Notes under the pieces: model-generated
What the model was told of the DNA's origin: nothing
Databases searched by the model: none
The model's input: the letters and a program-made list of their open reading frames with translations, nothing else
Translations under genes and position numbers: made by a program
In this document: positions 34,278-46,964 of the stretch, piece after piece
How the letters are laid out: each line of letters opens with the position of its first letter
Numbering within the stretch: position 1 is the stretch's first letter
Assembly (NCBI RefSeq): GCF_016808095.1
Contig: NC_068978.1
Location: 26,113,306 to 26,177,305, forward strand
Reading direction: 5' to 3'
Length of the DNA stretch: 64,000 nt
Source of the DNA: Vigna angularis
Lineage: Eukaryota; Streptophyta; Magnoliopsida; Fabales; Fabaceae

Positions 34278-37200
34278 ATGGACTTGAGGGACGCAAAAGT
34301 TGGCTTCTTTCTGTTTTGTAGTTTCTGTCTTGTCACTTTCTCTGAACAAGATGGTATGTTTACACTTCCCTATGAAATAGTGTCATCATTTTAGCTTTAA
34401 CTTTATGTTTTAGAAAATTAACTAAGAAATTCAGCATCCCATTTCCTTGATCATGTTTGTTTATAAATACATATTCTTTTGTTTGAGATCATTTAAAACA
34501 TTAAGTGTCTATGCTGACTTCATTTTTACATGAAATTAGTCTTCACCTGGTTTCATACATATTGAAGAAATGATGAACAAGATTTTAGCGTTTGCTTTGC
34601 ATTTTCTCAGCAATCAGTAAGAACTTATAATGCACTCAAGTTGTTTTACAATATGACTGGTGGTTCTATTATTTCAATATCAAGGGCATGACCAAGTTTC
34701 TTTTTTGGTATGGTCAACCTGATTGTGTTGTTCAAAACGTTTCTCATAGAATTTCAATGTGCAGGTTTCTTTAGTCTTTCTTGTGGTGGAAGAACCAGTT
34801 TCAGGGATTCATCTAACATTTCGTGGGTACCAGACACCACCTACGTAACCACAGGAAAGACTACTACCATCACATACAGTGATGGTTCCAACTCACTGAA
34901 CATCTCAGCTCGGTTCTTCCCAAATTCTAGAAGGCGAAAATGTTACAGAATACCAGTGAACAATTCAACTACTTTGGTTCTTGTTAGAGCAAAATTTGTG
35001 TACAAGAACTATGATGGACTTGGGAAACCCCCTAAGTTCTATGTTTCAATTGGGACATCTATTGCAGCCGCCATAAATCTTGCTGAAGATGATCCATGGA
35101 GTGAAGAGTTTTTATGGACAGTCAACATGGATACACTGTCATTCTGCTTAATTGCAATGCCTGAAGGGGCTTCACCTGTAATTTCTTCTCTTGAAATCAG
35201 ACCACTTCCTCAGGGAGCCTACACAAATGGTATGACAGATTTTCCTAACAAGTTGCTTAAGAAGAGTTATAGAATTGATTGTGGGCACTCAAAGGATTCC
35301 ATAAGGTAAGAAAACTTAACATCGGTCAGATGAGAAATGTTAGCAACACATTCTTGGAATTGTTGAAATCATAAAATTTTATGATTTCCACTACTGAACT
35401 AATGTTTCACTCATGAATCTAAGGTTTTCAATAAATTTTAACCAATAATAGAAAGAATTAGAAAGAGTGTGTTGGAGAATGTACTGCCAACACCAATTTC
35501 TTTCATAGTGATACCTTTTGTGGTTAACCAAGGTTGTGAAGCTTTAGCTCTATAAAATACAGGTATCCTTTGGATCCATTTGATAGAATATGGGATGCTG
35601 ATAGAAGTTTCACACCCTTTCATGTTGCCATTGGGTTTAAGATTCAACTTAGCTTCAGACAGTCTAGTCTTGTAGAAGAACCACCAGTTGTTGTTCTTCA
35701 AACTGGGAGAGTTTTGGCAAGAAGTAATACTCTGACATACAACCTCCCTCTTGATGCATTAGGGGACTACTACATCATCCTCTACTTTGCAGGGATTCTT
35801 CCTGTCTTCCCCTCATTTGATGTTCTTATAAATGGAGAACTAGTAAAATCAAACTACAAAATAAATGGCTCTGAAACCAGTGCTTTATACATAACGCGAA
35901 AGGGAATTGGGAGCTTGAATATAACATTAAAGAGTATCAGCTTTTATCCTCAGATCAATGCATTTGAGGTTTATAAGATGGTTGATATTCCAAATGATGC
36001 CTCATCAACCACAGGTTCCTCTCCTCCTTGTCTCACCCTAAATTTTGGTTTCTTTCCAGAATATATCTGTTTGAATAAACTTATCTACAAACACTTATGA
36101 AAAAGAAAAATAAGAAGAAAAATGAAATGTTAACTTATGCACAAACTACAAGTTCTTCTAGTTTTTCTCTAAATTCTTATTTTTAACTTGTGCATAAGCT
36201 AATTTTAGAATATGAAAAAACTCATTTCACTTGCTTTTTTCTTATTTTTCTTTTTGAGGAGTGTTTATGGAGAAGTTTGCCCAAAACAAACTAACTTAGT
36301 TTGATTCATTTACTTGTTTTTCTCAACTTGGACGCCAGTTTCAGCACTGCAGGTTATTCAGCAGTCCACTGGATTGGATCTTGGATGGCAGGATGATCCA
36401 TGTCTGCCTTCCCCATGGGAGAAAATTCACTGTGAAGGAAGCCTTGTTACATCATTGTGTGTGCACTCAGTACATTGTTGTTGCTTTTTTTTTTCTTTCC
36501 CAATATACTAGCTTTTCTTTCATTGATGATCTAATAGGAATGACATTTTTCAGGGATCTTTCAGACATAAATTTGAGATCCATTAGTCCTACATTTGGTG
36601 ACTTGTTAGACCTCAAAATATTGTAATTTTCTTTCAACTAATTGGACATGATCATTCTACTTTTGGTTAGCTTATTGTGGAAAAATATTCTGTTTCCTTT
36701 CAGCTTCCGGAGACAGCTTTCCAAACATAAAATTTATTATTTCTACAAATACAATTGTTTTCAAACATGTAACATATTTGGTTCTGATATTCAATTTCTT
36801 ATGTCCATCTTTGGCTGCATAATTATCAGGGATTTGCACAACACATCACTTACTGGTGAAATACAGAATTTGGATGGCTTGCAGCATCTTGAGAAACTGT
36901 AATACTTCCATATAGCTCGAACTTAAAACATTGTTTTTATACAAGTAAACTAATAAGCTAAAATTTTCAGGAACTTAAGTTTCAATCAGTTAACATCTAT
37001 TGGTGCAGACCTCCAGAACTTGATTAACCTTCAAATATTGTGAGTAACATATACCACATGTTTTTCAAATTCAGGGATTTAAGGGCTCTATTAGTAGCTT
37101 GAAATTTGAAATTCTGCTAAACAATAGCTGAAAACTTACACTTACATTTCCCTTTTCTACCCTTTGCTTTGTTTCTTTCCCCTTGTATGTGAAGAGACTT

Positions 37201-40200
37201 GCAGAACAATAGTTTAATGGGAACAGTACCTGATAGCTTGGGAGAGTTAGAGGACCTCCACTTACTGTAAGCAAGAATCAGAAAAAGATAATGTTTTTAT
37301 TATTTTCATTCATATCAATTATTGAAAACCATGACAATTGATATATTACAAATGTTTTCACTTGAAAAAGAGAATGACTTTATTATTTTCATTCATATCA
37401 ATTACATTCTCCTTACTTCTATTTGTAGCAATCTAATATTCTAAAAAAGAGAAATAAGGAAACAATATACTGAAAAAATAATCTAGAAGATTCAATAAAT
37501 ATTTTCTCTAATTAGGAAGATTCTATAAATATTTTCTTTAATTAAGAAGATTCTATAGATATTTCCTCTAATTACAACATTTTCCTATCTGAAGGAATCT
37601 GGAAAACAACAAACTACAAGGTCCTCTGCCACAGTCTTTGAACAAAGAAACATTGGAGATCAGGTATACAATAAATATTCTTGTCTCAAGAATCAGCATT
37701 TATGTTAATTCCTTGATCATTTGCAGGACATCTGGTAATTTGTGTCTTACCTTTTCCACAACATCATGTGATGATGATGCATCATCATCCAATCCTCCAA
37801 TTGAAGCACCACAAGTTACTGTAGTTCCTCAGAAGAAGCACAATGTACATAACAATCTAGCAATCATACTAGCCACGGTTGGAGGAGCCATAATAGCCTT
37901 TCTCTTAATGTGTATTTCAGTATTGATATACAAGACCAAACAACACTATGAAGCCTCCCACACATCAAGTGTGTATATTCTCTTACATCATGCGCTATTA
38001 TCTTAAACATTTTGTTTCATCTGTGTTAGATTGAAATCCTTGTGTCTTTTAGGAGGAGAAATGGATACGAGGAACTGGGGTGCTGCAAAAGTATTTTCCT
38101 ACAAAGAAATCAAAGTATCTACAAGAAACTTCAAGGAAATCATAGGAAAGGGTAGTTTTGGATCTGTTTATCTTGGTAAACTTCCAGAAGGAAAATCTGT
38201 AGCTGTCAAAGTTCGTTTTGACAGATCTCAACTGGGTGCTGATTCATTCATCAATGAGGTTCACTAACTGAATTTCTCTTACAAACAGCATTGAATGCTT
38301 CATTGTATTTGTGCATGGTGAAATTGTGACAAAGAGTCAGCTACTAGCCACCTAGGAAATAGGTTCTATCTCTTTGGACCAAAACAGAGTGTTTTCTGTA
38401 TGGACTAAAATGAAAAACTGTGTATACTATAGGGATAAATTTTTTAATTTAACCATATTTAAATGAATAATTTAATCATTCTCTTGGTATATATCTCATA
38501 CTTAACCACAAAACATGTAGTTTTTTATACAGTAGAGATTATTGTTTTGTTTCAGACATTAGAAGAGAGAGTGAGAAAGGTTGTGGATTCAACTCTCCCA
38601 CTAACAACTAACACTACTGATAAAAGAAAAAATATTCTACATTAAAATGCCTTGTGTAATTTTTTTTTTCTCAAACCTAATTCTTTTTCCAACATCTACT
38701 GTTGTGCTTAGGTTAATCTTTTATCAAAAATCCGGCATCAAAATCTTGTGTCTTTGGAAGGATTTTGTCATGAAAGAAAGCATCAGATATTGGTTTATGA
38801 GTACTTGCCTGGGGGATCCCTGGCTGATCATCTCTATGGTACTAAAGACTTGAACACAAGTTTGTTTCTCTCTATTACATATACATATTTGTATATGATT
38901 ACGTTTCTTTGGAGAAACTCCTATGAACACTAAATGCATATGTTTATTCTTTTTCTTCCTCTAGGTTGTCAAAAAATTTCCTTAAGCTGGGTGAGAAGGC
39001 TGAAAATTGCTGTTGATGCAGCAAAAGGTACAACAATGAGTTCCTAAACAATAATAGTGTGACTATATCATATTAGAAACACAATTTTGACCCTATCTTT
39101 TCTAATATGTATTCTTATTGCTCTATGATACAATACGCATAGCTCATTTTAATTCCGGACCTCATGAAAACACCATTCTAGTGTACTTCATTTTCAAAAA
39201 TGTCACTGATGTTGATTTTTGTTTAACTAAATCAAGGACTAAAGTGAAAAACATCTTCATAAGTCAAGAACTAAAGTGAAATTTAACTAAATGAAAGATT
39301 AAACTTATCAATGAGATGGGTCTTTTGAGGGGGATTCACTTGTGAGATTTAACATCAATGAAACTTAAGTCCAACCCACGTAAGGGATTGACATTAGTTT
39401 CAACCCAAAATCTTAAGACAATATTTCTTATAATATGCTTAACTTTATCATTTTTATCTAATTAGGATTTAAACTCATACTTGATTTCTTAATAATCCTT
39501 ATCTCAGAAGCGAGTGTCTTTCATATTGATACATCCCCTCAAGCGTACCCCTTAGTATAATTTTCACTTTTTCTATCTAAGAAGCCTTGTAATCACTCAA
39601 TATAGAATAAACCTAATAAAAATATGTTGTTCAGTTTGGTAAACATGACAATATAGGCTTTTCAAACTTTATAAGAACAAGACAAAAAAATTACAGTAAT
39701 TAATATAATCAGCATGTTTATAGATACTAACAATCATTATGCAGTAGTGTTATTACAATTAATTTAATACATGGTGTAAATTATGTTTATTTATTGAAAA
39801 GGTTTGGACTATTTGCACAATGGAAGTGAACCAAGAATCATACATCGTGATGTGAAGTGCAGTAACATCCTCTTGGACATGGAAATGAATGGCAAGGTCT
39901 GTGACTTAGGTCTCTCTAAGCAAGTAACTCAAGCAGATGCAACTCATGTCACCACTGTTGTTAAGGGCACTGCTGGTTACCTTGATCCAGAGTATGTCTT
40001 GTAAATTTATGATAAAGTTTTTAACATTTTTAATATACTAAAATATCAATTTTTCAAAATTATTTTTATTTGTATTTTGCATTCATATTGAGGTATAACA
40101 TAAGAAAGCATCATTATTAAATTTCAACTAGGTTGACACTTTATATTTCAATAATCACCTCCTCTTGCAAAAATATGTATATCAAAGAGAAAAAGAACCA

Positions 40201-41242
40201 ACAATACAAAATAAAATATGGAGAACCGAATCAAAACCTGTAATCAAGAAAAAAACCTTTGTAATTTTTTTTATTTTAGTTCTTTAGGTTTTAGATAATG
40301 TACAATTTTAGTATGCTCCTCAACGTTATACAAGTTTTTTTTTTCTTATTTTATTTCATCTAGTTGATCTCTAGACCTTACATTCATTTAAGATGAAAAT
40401 GATAAGTAATTAATTAAAATGTAAAGTCATATTTTAGAGAAAAAGAAATAAGAAGGCCATTGATAAATTTGTTTTTTTTTATTTGGGAATAAATTATATA
40501 TGCAAGTTAATTTCCTTGTACAGGTATTATTCCACTCAACAGTTGACAGAGAAAAGTGATGTATATAGCTTTGGAGTTGTTCTTTTGGAACTCATTTGTG
40601 GGAGAGAGCCATTGACTCACTCTGGAAACCCTGATTCATTCAACTTGGTGTTATGGGTAAACAACATATCATTCTTTTTTATTGTTTGTACAAACTGGTA
40701 AAAGCAATGGTTATTGTTAAAATGCTAAAATCAATTCATAAAGTGGTCTAGGTTGGAAAGATGATTAGAAAATTATAACTCTTCAATAAAGAATGTGGGA
40801 ACATAATAACAGAGTAATGATTTCATGTAACAAAAGTTCACTTCACATAACAAATTATTTTATTACATGTTAGGTAGACAAAGTTAAACATAAGAGAAAG
40901 ACCTATAAACTCATTGCTTTAGGTGGATCAACGTTATTTTAAGCCTATAACAAAATTGCATACCAAACACTTTTTCACATCAATGTGTGGTTTACATTTT
41001 TTGTTTATAACTACCAATTGCAGGCCAAACCATACTTGCAGGCTGGTGCATATGAGATAGTGGATGAAGACATAAGAGGAAGTTTTGATCCCTTGAGTAT
41101 GAAGAAAGCAGCTTTCATTGCTATAGAGTCAGTGCACAGGGATGCATCACAGAGGCCATCTATTGCAGAGGTATTGACAGAGCTAAAGGAAGCCTACGAT
41201 ATTCAGCTCAGATTCCTTGAATCATGTGAAAATGAGAATTGA
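34278..41242 (+). CDS. malectin-like/LRR receptor-like serine/threonine kinase (At5g48740 type), complete
   Basis: Sixteen exons: 34278-34353, 34765-35305, 35563-36014, 36339-36456, 36554-36622, 36830-36898, 36971-37039, 37195-37266, 37595-37663, 37727-37968, 38053-38258, 38712-38859, 38965-39027, 39802-39991, 40524-40656, 41024-41242. All borders are GT/AG, phases agree and no stop intervenes: 911 residues. Order: signal peptide (about 1-22), malectin-like ectodomain (about 26-355), DDPC motif, five 23-24-residue LRRs on five near-identical 69-72-bp exons (about 396-511), membrane helix (about 556-579), kinase (about 620-900). Kinase landmarks: [11 protein letters not shown] (624-634), VAVK Lys645, Glu661, HRDVKCSN (746-753), and [11 protein letters not shown] (787-797). 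The metal-binding motif is DLG (766-768), not DFG. Plasma-membrane location and a signalling role are inferred from the family; ligand unknown. The start is the first ATG giving a signal peptide. Confidence 0.94.
37375..37590. repeat. solo-LTR-like insertion in receptor-kinase intron 8
   Basis: Related to 15660-15845 (ATTCTCCTTACTT, then repeated TCTAATTAGGAAGATTCTAT and AATATTTTCT modules). The text TTTTATTATTTTCATTCATA also occurs just before it, at about 37293, indicating a local duplication. It sits 5 bp upstream of the splice acceptor of LRR exon 9, so insertion may have brought part of the pyrimidine tract. Confidence 0.6.
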
Positions 41243-41862
41243 TTTTGCAGCTACACTTGCTGCATATCAAGTTAAATTATGCATCAGCTCTGATTGTATG
41301 CAAACAAGGAAAAGAAGGCAAACAGAAAAGGGGAATTGATATGATATTTAATTAGTTTTGTAATTTTATCATATTTTACTTTATTTAATATTATAATGAA
41401 CAAACACAATATATTCAATCCAATAGCTACTAGATGATGCAGTTGGATTAGTATTTGATTCTTCCTTCTTTTTCTTTTCTTGGTAAGCAACTCAAAGAAA
41501 GAACAATGCTGTTTCCAACATTCTAGAATGCAAAGGAAGTAACAAATGGGGCTGGAAATAGACCAGACATTGCAAATACTTGACCATGGACATGCTTTTT
41601 CAATCACAACGAGTTTCAAATTGACAAAAGTTGGAATTTTATTTAAAGCACCATTATTGATAATATTTTTTTATCTATGGATCACATTGATAGTTTTTTC
41701 TAGTATAGATGGTTAGAAAACATGACACTCACTAAATATTTCTGCTTTACTTCTAGTGTGTTTTTCATTTCACATGAGCCTTACAATATATAGATTAACA
41801 TTTGGCCTTTCATATATAGACCACAATGTCTCTAGTTATTTCAAATCAAACACTATAATAAT
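41243..41862. other. 3' flank of the receptor kinase gene
   Basis: Contains the presumed 3' UTR (AT-rich with AATATTATAATGAA near 41390). No other gene; the 111-codon minus-strand open stretch at 41284-41619 shows no domain. Confidence 0.5.
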
Positions 41863-42070
41863 TGTTGAAAGTCTCACATTGACTAGAGATAAGACCAATT
41901 TATAATATATAATTGGGTACAAACCTCACCTTACAAGCCAGTTTTGTGGGGTTGAGTTAGGCTTAAAGTCCACTTCTTAACATGGTATTAGAGTTATGGT
42001 TACAGCCTATCCTAACGATATTTGTTGTTTGTTGGGCATATTATTTCACCCGCTATCGGGCTGCTATCGG
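41863..42070 (+). mobile_element. TRIM family A: LTR and primer site
   Basis: A 120-bp LTR, TGTTGAAAGTCTCACATTGA to TTCTTAACA (41863-41982), is followed at once by TGGTATTAGAG, a one-mismatch Met-tRNA primer site, and AGCCTATCCT as in the copy at 11320-11350. The rest of the element is not recognisable, so it is a 5' half. Confidence 0.75.
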
Positions 42071-42609
42071 ACCACCCATTAATATCTATTCTCATAGTTA
42101 ACCTTAGCAACCTCAATCTCATTCTCTTGTCGCTCCAACTCCTCCTTCTCACGCTTGAACATACTATTCTCCAACAACATTGTCCTCTCTGCTTCCATTA
42201 ACTGATCCTATTTCTTCTTTAGTGTTGCCAATGTTGCCTCGAGATCCGATTCAAAATCCAAAAATTTGGTTCCTATCCGCTAAGCGAAATTTGTTTTTGG
42301 TCGAACAACCTCTTGAACAAAACCCTAGGAGACTTTGCTGCTTCATAATCGTTCAAGCTAAGCTTATTTGAAATCTTCATGAAGTTGACTCGGTTGTTCT
42401 CATCATCTACCGAGCTATCAAAATACACAGTCGGGCTCTACAATTTCTCCATCGAGTTCTCCAACAAGCTTTGCACTAAGTTCTGCGAGCCCGCCAAGCG
42501 CCTTTCCAGGCTATCCAAGCTCTCTATTAACACCTTTAAGCTCTCCATCAAGCTATCTAGACGCCAATTCAGTGAATGCATACCCCCTAGCCACAACCCA
42601 AACACATTT
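42071..42609. other. unidentified, possibly retroelement gag-leader
   Basis: Less AT-rich than its surroundings, with the minus strand rich in Glu/Leu codons (coiled-coil-like). Repeated AGCTATC/AGCTCTC motifs occur at 42410-42560. Flanked by LTR-like sequences on both sides, so probably part of a gypsy element. Not proven. Confidence 0.35.
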
Positions 42610-42840
42610 AAGAAGAGCTAGAGTCATACATGCAAGGTGAAGCAAAACTCTTTCTCTTAGGTCATCATGGAGCACCTGTAGTATATTAGGAGTATTTAGA
42701 CCTTGTATTAAGGGTCAAGTAGTGTACGATTTCTTGTTAGGCATTGTATTAAGGTCCAAGTAGTATATGGGTTTTGAACAATCTTGTCTTAAGTTATAAG
42801 GCAATATTTGCACCTAGCTTAAGCTAATCTTGGGTGATTA
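42610..42840 (+). repeat. gypsy LTR piece, inverted relative to 11030-11230
   Basis: Reverse complement of the tract at 11030-11230: ATGCAAGGTGAAGCAAAACT, AGTATTTAGA..TTGTATTAAGGGTCAAG, GTTTTGAACAATCTTG and TTAAG..AATATTTG. It shows that the LTR family of the intronic gypsy element has at least two copies here in opposite orientation. Confidence 0.7.
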
Positions 42841-42929
42841 GTTATGTAACACTATCTTGGTGGAGGGTGTCTCATATGAGACATGGTGGTCACATAGCAT
42901 GTTCTTAGTAAAGAGTCTTCTTGCACAGG

Positions 42930-43720
42930 TAGTGGCCATATGTCTTACTCACGACACATAACAGGAGAAAAGTGTAAGTTCCTAAGCCTTAGGAGCAAGA
43001 AAGGAGGATCACTCACCTTTAGAGGAAACCAAAAGGGAAAGATCATTAGAATTCGAAAGATAGATACAAAGCTCTCCCCTTTTATTGATAATGTTTTGTT
43101 GGTAGATGGCCTTAAACATAATTTGCTGAGCATAAGTCAATTGTGTGATAGTGGATAATGTTGTATTTGAAAAAGGCCAACGTAGAGTTTTGAATAATAG
43201 TTCATTAGTATTTACGACTAATAGGCAAGGTAACTTGTGTAAGATAAATCTAGATTAACTACAGTCTCAAAGTGTTTCATGTCTAATATTTATGAAAGAT
43301 GAGGCAATATCATGACATAATAATTATGGACATGCAAGCATGAGATTAATCTCAAAGTTGCAACATCATGATCTCATAATAACTAGGATGAAGTGTTTGA
43401 TGTCTTCTACAAACTTTGTAAAAGGATAAAAATCGAAAAGAGTTTAAAAATCATGAATATCTGAAATGACTATGGAGGAGAATTTGAAATTGAGTTTTTT
43501 CAAAATTTTTGAGAAATTGAAAAGAGTTTAAAAATCAAGTCTAGCTGAAGTGCTTCTTTGCTTACATGCTTTGTTCTCGTTGTTGTCCGTACAAGTAATG
43601 TCAACAATAAGTTTTATTCAAAAGTGTTATACAAAGGACAAAAAGACATTGAGAAATAAAAAGACAATCCTAGAATGTTTCTTCAAAGCTTTAGCACTTA
43701 AAAGGCCATACTAGATACTC
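42930..43720 (+). mobile_element. Ty1/Copia protease/pre-integrase fragment
   Basis: 42940-43158 reads MSYSRHITGEKCKFLSLRSK, then a KGKIIRIRKI block and DNVLLVDGLKHNLLSISQLC, the GAG-pre-integrase region after the protease (the usual C-S-RHMTG is degraded). It continues out of frame to a YGHASMRLISKL block at 43327-43365, the HHCC start of integrase. Several stops; truncated on both sides. Confidence 0.75.
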
Positions 43721-43894
43721 ATGAACGAAAACATTGATAAAGCACTATCACCTTATAACATAAATCTGATTTTGACTAACAACCTAAAAAAGTTATGAAA
43801 TTTATCAAGAACTCAACTCTATCTCCAATGCTCTTTTCTCAATTTATATAAAAAAGATTTGTAGAAGATAAGAAGTCGATAAAGTTGTAAAAAT

Positions 43895-44750
43895 TATTAA
43901 AAACGGTTGAGAATTGAAAAGAAAAGAGAAAAAACATGTACAAGAAAGATAATTAAATTGATATTTTGACGGTTTTTTTATTACTGTGGTGCAATTTGAA
44001 TAGGGAATTACGAAAGTGGTATATTTAAAAAAAAAATCATTCAAAGTTAAGATGATTTCACGATAAAAGAAGTATGTGCGATTCAAAGAAGATTTTAATA
44101 AAATTGAGTTGAAGTCGTGAAACAAATTACAACTTTAGTATCATGGCACGTATGCAGAGTGTAAATTAAGGGGGATTTTCGAGTCAAACCTGTGACTCTC
44201 TGTAGGTGTGTTTGTGATTTATTGTATTCTGACATTGATGGCGCGTATCCAATTAAAAGTGCAGTGCAGAGGGCTTGCTGCCATCATTTTTCAAATTGAC
44301 TCTTTGGACCCTTCCTTTCTTCTTTCAACTCAAACACATTCCTTCTTTTCTGAATTTTGGTTGCTAGTTAATGTTTTCACGACTTCTATATCTATATTAT
44401 TTACAAAACATTAAAATCGTATCATTATACTAAGATTTCTATATAATAAATAAGATTACTTTGTTTTACGAAATAATTAATTTTAATAAAAAGTGTACGA
44501 AGTTTAGATGACTTTGGTTTATATATTAAAGTTATCTTATCACGACTTCAACTCAATTTAATTGAATTGTGTTTGAACGGTACAACTGTTTTATGTTATG
44601 AAGTAACTTTACACTAATTGAATGAATTTTAATTTTAAAAATGCACCACTCTCATAATTTCTAATTCAAATTATACCACAGTAGTAAATAAAAACCTATT
44701 TTGACATACGTTTCTTACCGAATTTTTCTTTTTTAATTCTTAATGCCATT
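43895..44750. mobile_element. inverted-repeat DNA element (MITE-like)
   Basis: Imperfect inverted arms of about 200 bp: 43910-44125 against 44540-44745. Shared blocks are GAGTTGAAGTCGTGA, ATTACTGTGGTGCAATTTGA versus ACTACTGTGGTATAATTTGA, GAAAGTGGTATATTT versus GAGAGTGGTGCATTT, and a TTTTGAC edge. The loop of about 400 bp has no coding domain. Target duplication and exact termini were not resolved. Confidence 0.6.
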
Positions 44751-44799
44751 TTTTTTCGGTTCTCACAAACAGTTTGGACATAATATCAGTTTAAAGGCT

Positions 44800-45180
44800 A
44801 ACTCTTACTACACTTCCATGATTTCACCATGCACTTTTTGTATTTTAAAATATGGAATACAATATATAATATTTTAAATAATACATTCCAAAATATAAAA
44901 TATAAAATAAAAATTAATTCATTTTGAATTACATAATCTAAAATACAAATATACAATTTTAAATAAAATTTTATTATTCTAAATTATAAATTACAAAATA
45001 CACAAAATTATATTTTAAATTATCCATTTAAAAATAAAAAATAAAACGTATATTTCAAATTATGTATTCTAAAATACAAAAATTATAGTTCAGCCGAATA
45101 ATACATTTTAAAATACAAAATAAAAAAATATATGGTAAATTATGTATTTCAAAAATACAAAATTTACATTACAAATTGGC
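44800..45180. repeat. AT-rich degenerate repeat
   Basis: About 380 bp with very low GC, built of ATTTTAAAATACAAAAT-like and AATTATGTATT-like modules about 35-45 bp apart. ATTCTAAAATAC/TTTTAAAATAC recurs at least six times. No coding potential. Confidence 0.6.
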
Positions 45181-45550
45181 CTGTTGATAAATTTATGGAA
45201 GAAACTGCCTAGTCACAAAATAGAATCATCTTAGTTGACGTAATGCACCACCCTCCCGCTAGGATGAATCAAGATGTTCAGACTAGCATAAACATTTTTC
45301 CGAAGGTGTTTTCGTTTTAAGGTTTATTAATCAACTATGTTTCATGAAAAACAGTGACATAATTTTATCACGCCTCAAAAGATGAAAATTTTATTGAACA
45401 AAATTAGTAATACAAACAAGCTACAAATATGCCCTAGTCCTGCCTTGGTTAGTTTGAATTCACCAAGATGATTAACATTTCAGCAGCACAGCTGAAATGT
45501 ATTTCAAAGCCAAAAATCAGGAATCACCAATGCTTCAAAATTACATAACC

Positions 45551-46964
45551 TCAGCTTCTTTCAGAGGTGGTTGAAGATGCAGGGTCCAAATTGATATGAG
45601 ACTTGTCTGATTGATGCATATTATCAGAACTTCCTGCATCAGCTTTCTCAAGCAAAACTTCTCGTTGCAATTCTTTCAACATCTCCTTCAAACCTTTCTC
45701 TTCTTCCATCAGCTTAGAATCATCCAGGTTGGCTTCAGAGTTGTCAACTTTATGCATAATTGCATTTTTTTCTGCTTCAACTTGCTGAAGAGAAGCTTGT
45801 TTCTCCAATGCCTTCATCATCATCTCTGATGTTCTCTCCTCCCCTTGTAGTTGCATTTTCATTATAATCTCAGCTTCATTGTCTAGAGGCTTGAAATAGT
45901 CTTCAATGGCTGCCTCCTACAAGGAATGTGCATCTTCTTATGCAACAAATTTGAGTGCCACAAATGAAACAATTATACTGTGCACATGGAAAATAAATCA
46001 AATATCATATAAGAACTTTCATAGAATAGACGAATATTTTAATTAAGATACAATATGACAGAATATGAATGTTTCCATTCAAAAAGAAAATGGCAGAATA
46101 TGAATCTGAATCGTCCAATTTTAATATCAACAAAAGTTGGAAAAATAGCCTGCATGTCACACTGAAGTTCTCAATGGATGTTGTGTTGGTAAAACTTCTC
46201 AAGGGAAAAAGAACAGATAAGTTTTTGTTTAGAAGACATTCTGACAGCATATTATAAGTGACAGAAAAGGATTAGAAATTTCAATAGAAAAAATATACTT
46301 ACATGCATCCTAAATTTCCAAAATTTATATTTTTCCCAGAATACAACTTACAGTTTCTTCCAACTTCTTGTTCAAATTTTGCATCTCTTCAACCATTCGA
46401 CGAACCTCAGATAAAATAATCTTCTCAGGTTCTTTATTTATGGCTGCTTTCCTTGCTTGGGCCTTTTCAATGGGAAAACATCAGAATGGAAATAAAGAAA
46501 TTCCACAATAGCCTTCATCATCACGCAATGAAAAGTGAATGTTACAAGGTTAAAATTCACATGTCACCAATGTGATATTGGAGAGCCCAGGGCCTTATAA
46601 ACCCCAAATTAGAATCCAATTCGTTCAATGTTGGACTAAAATTTCATACATTGCAATTGGATCCTAATGGAGGCCCCAATTTGACTTTTAAAATAGACTC
46701 ACTAGGCTATTACAGTTTAAAAAGAACCTTAGCTTCAGATGAAATGGTTCACAACATTCAATGGTCTTTTTTCTCGTGATATCTAAAAGACAACAGAAAC
46801 TAACACCAGCAAGAATGTAAACGTTTGTAGAAGAGAAAATGGTAGACCTGCTGTACGCGTTGTTCAAGCTGGAGCCTATAAGATCGTATTCTTCGCTCTT
46901 CATATCCAGAAAGCACCCTGACATAAAAGAGGGCTTTCCTCCCAAAGTCTAACAACTTATTCAT
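45551..46964 (-). CDS. small coiled-coil protein of unknown function, complete three-exon gene
   Basis: Minus-strand exons 46964-46848, 46462-46352 and 45916-45551, all phase 0 with GT/AG borders, give 197 residues. The N-terminus (MNKLLDFGRKALFYVRVLSG, then YEERRIRSYRLQLEQRVQQ) is hydrophobic then basic, and could be a membrane-edge or organelle-targeting helix. From about residue 30 to 170 the chain is Glu/Lys/Gln-rich with heptad-like Leu/Met spacing (EVRRMVEEMQNLNKKLEE, then MMMKALEKQASLQQVEAEKN), indicating a long coiled coil. The tail is Ser/Asp-rich. I do not recognise the family. The start ATG is the first in the spliced frame. An upstream non-coding exon ending at 47780 with a 5' UTR intron is likely. 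Confidence 0.8.

Noticed and set aside
38463..38645. Possible extra exon between kinase exons 11 and 12
   Set aside because: Kinase subdomains join perfectly without it (Glu661 to the next strand), and including it would break the fold. No family member has such an insert as far as I know.
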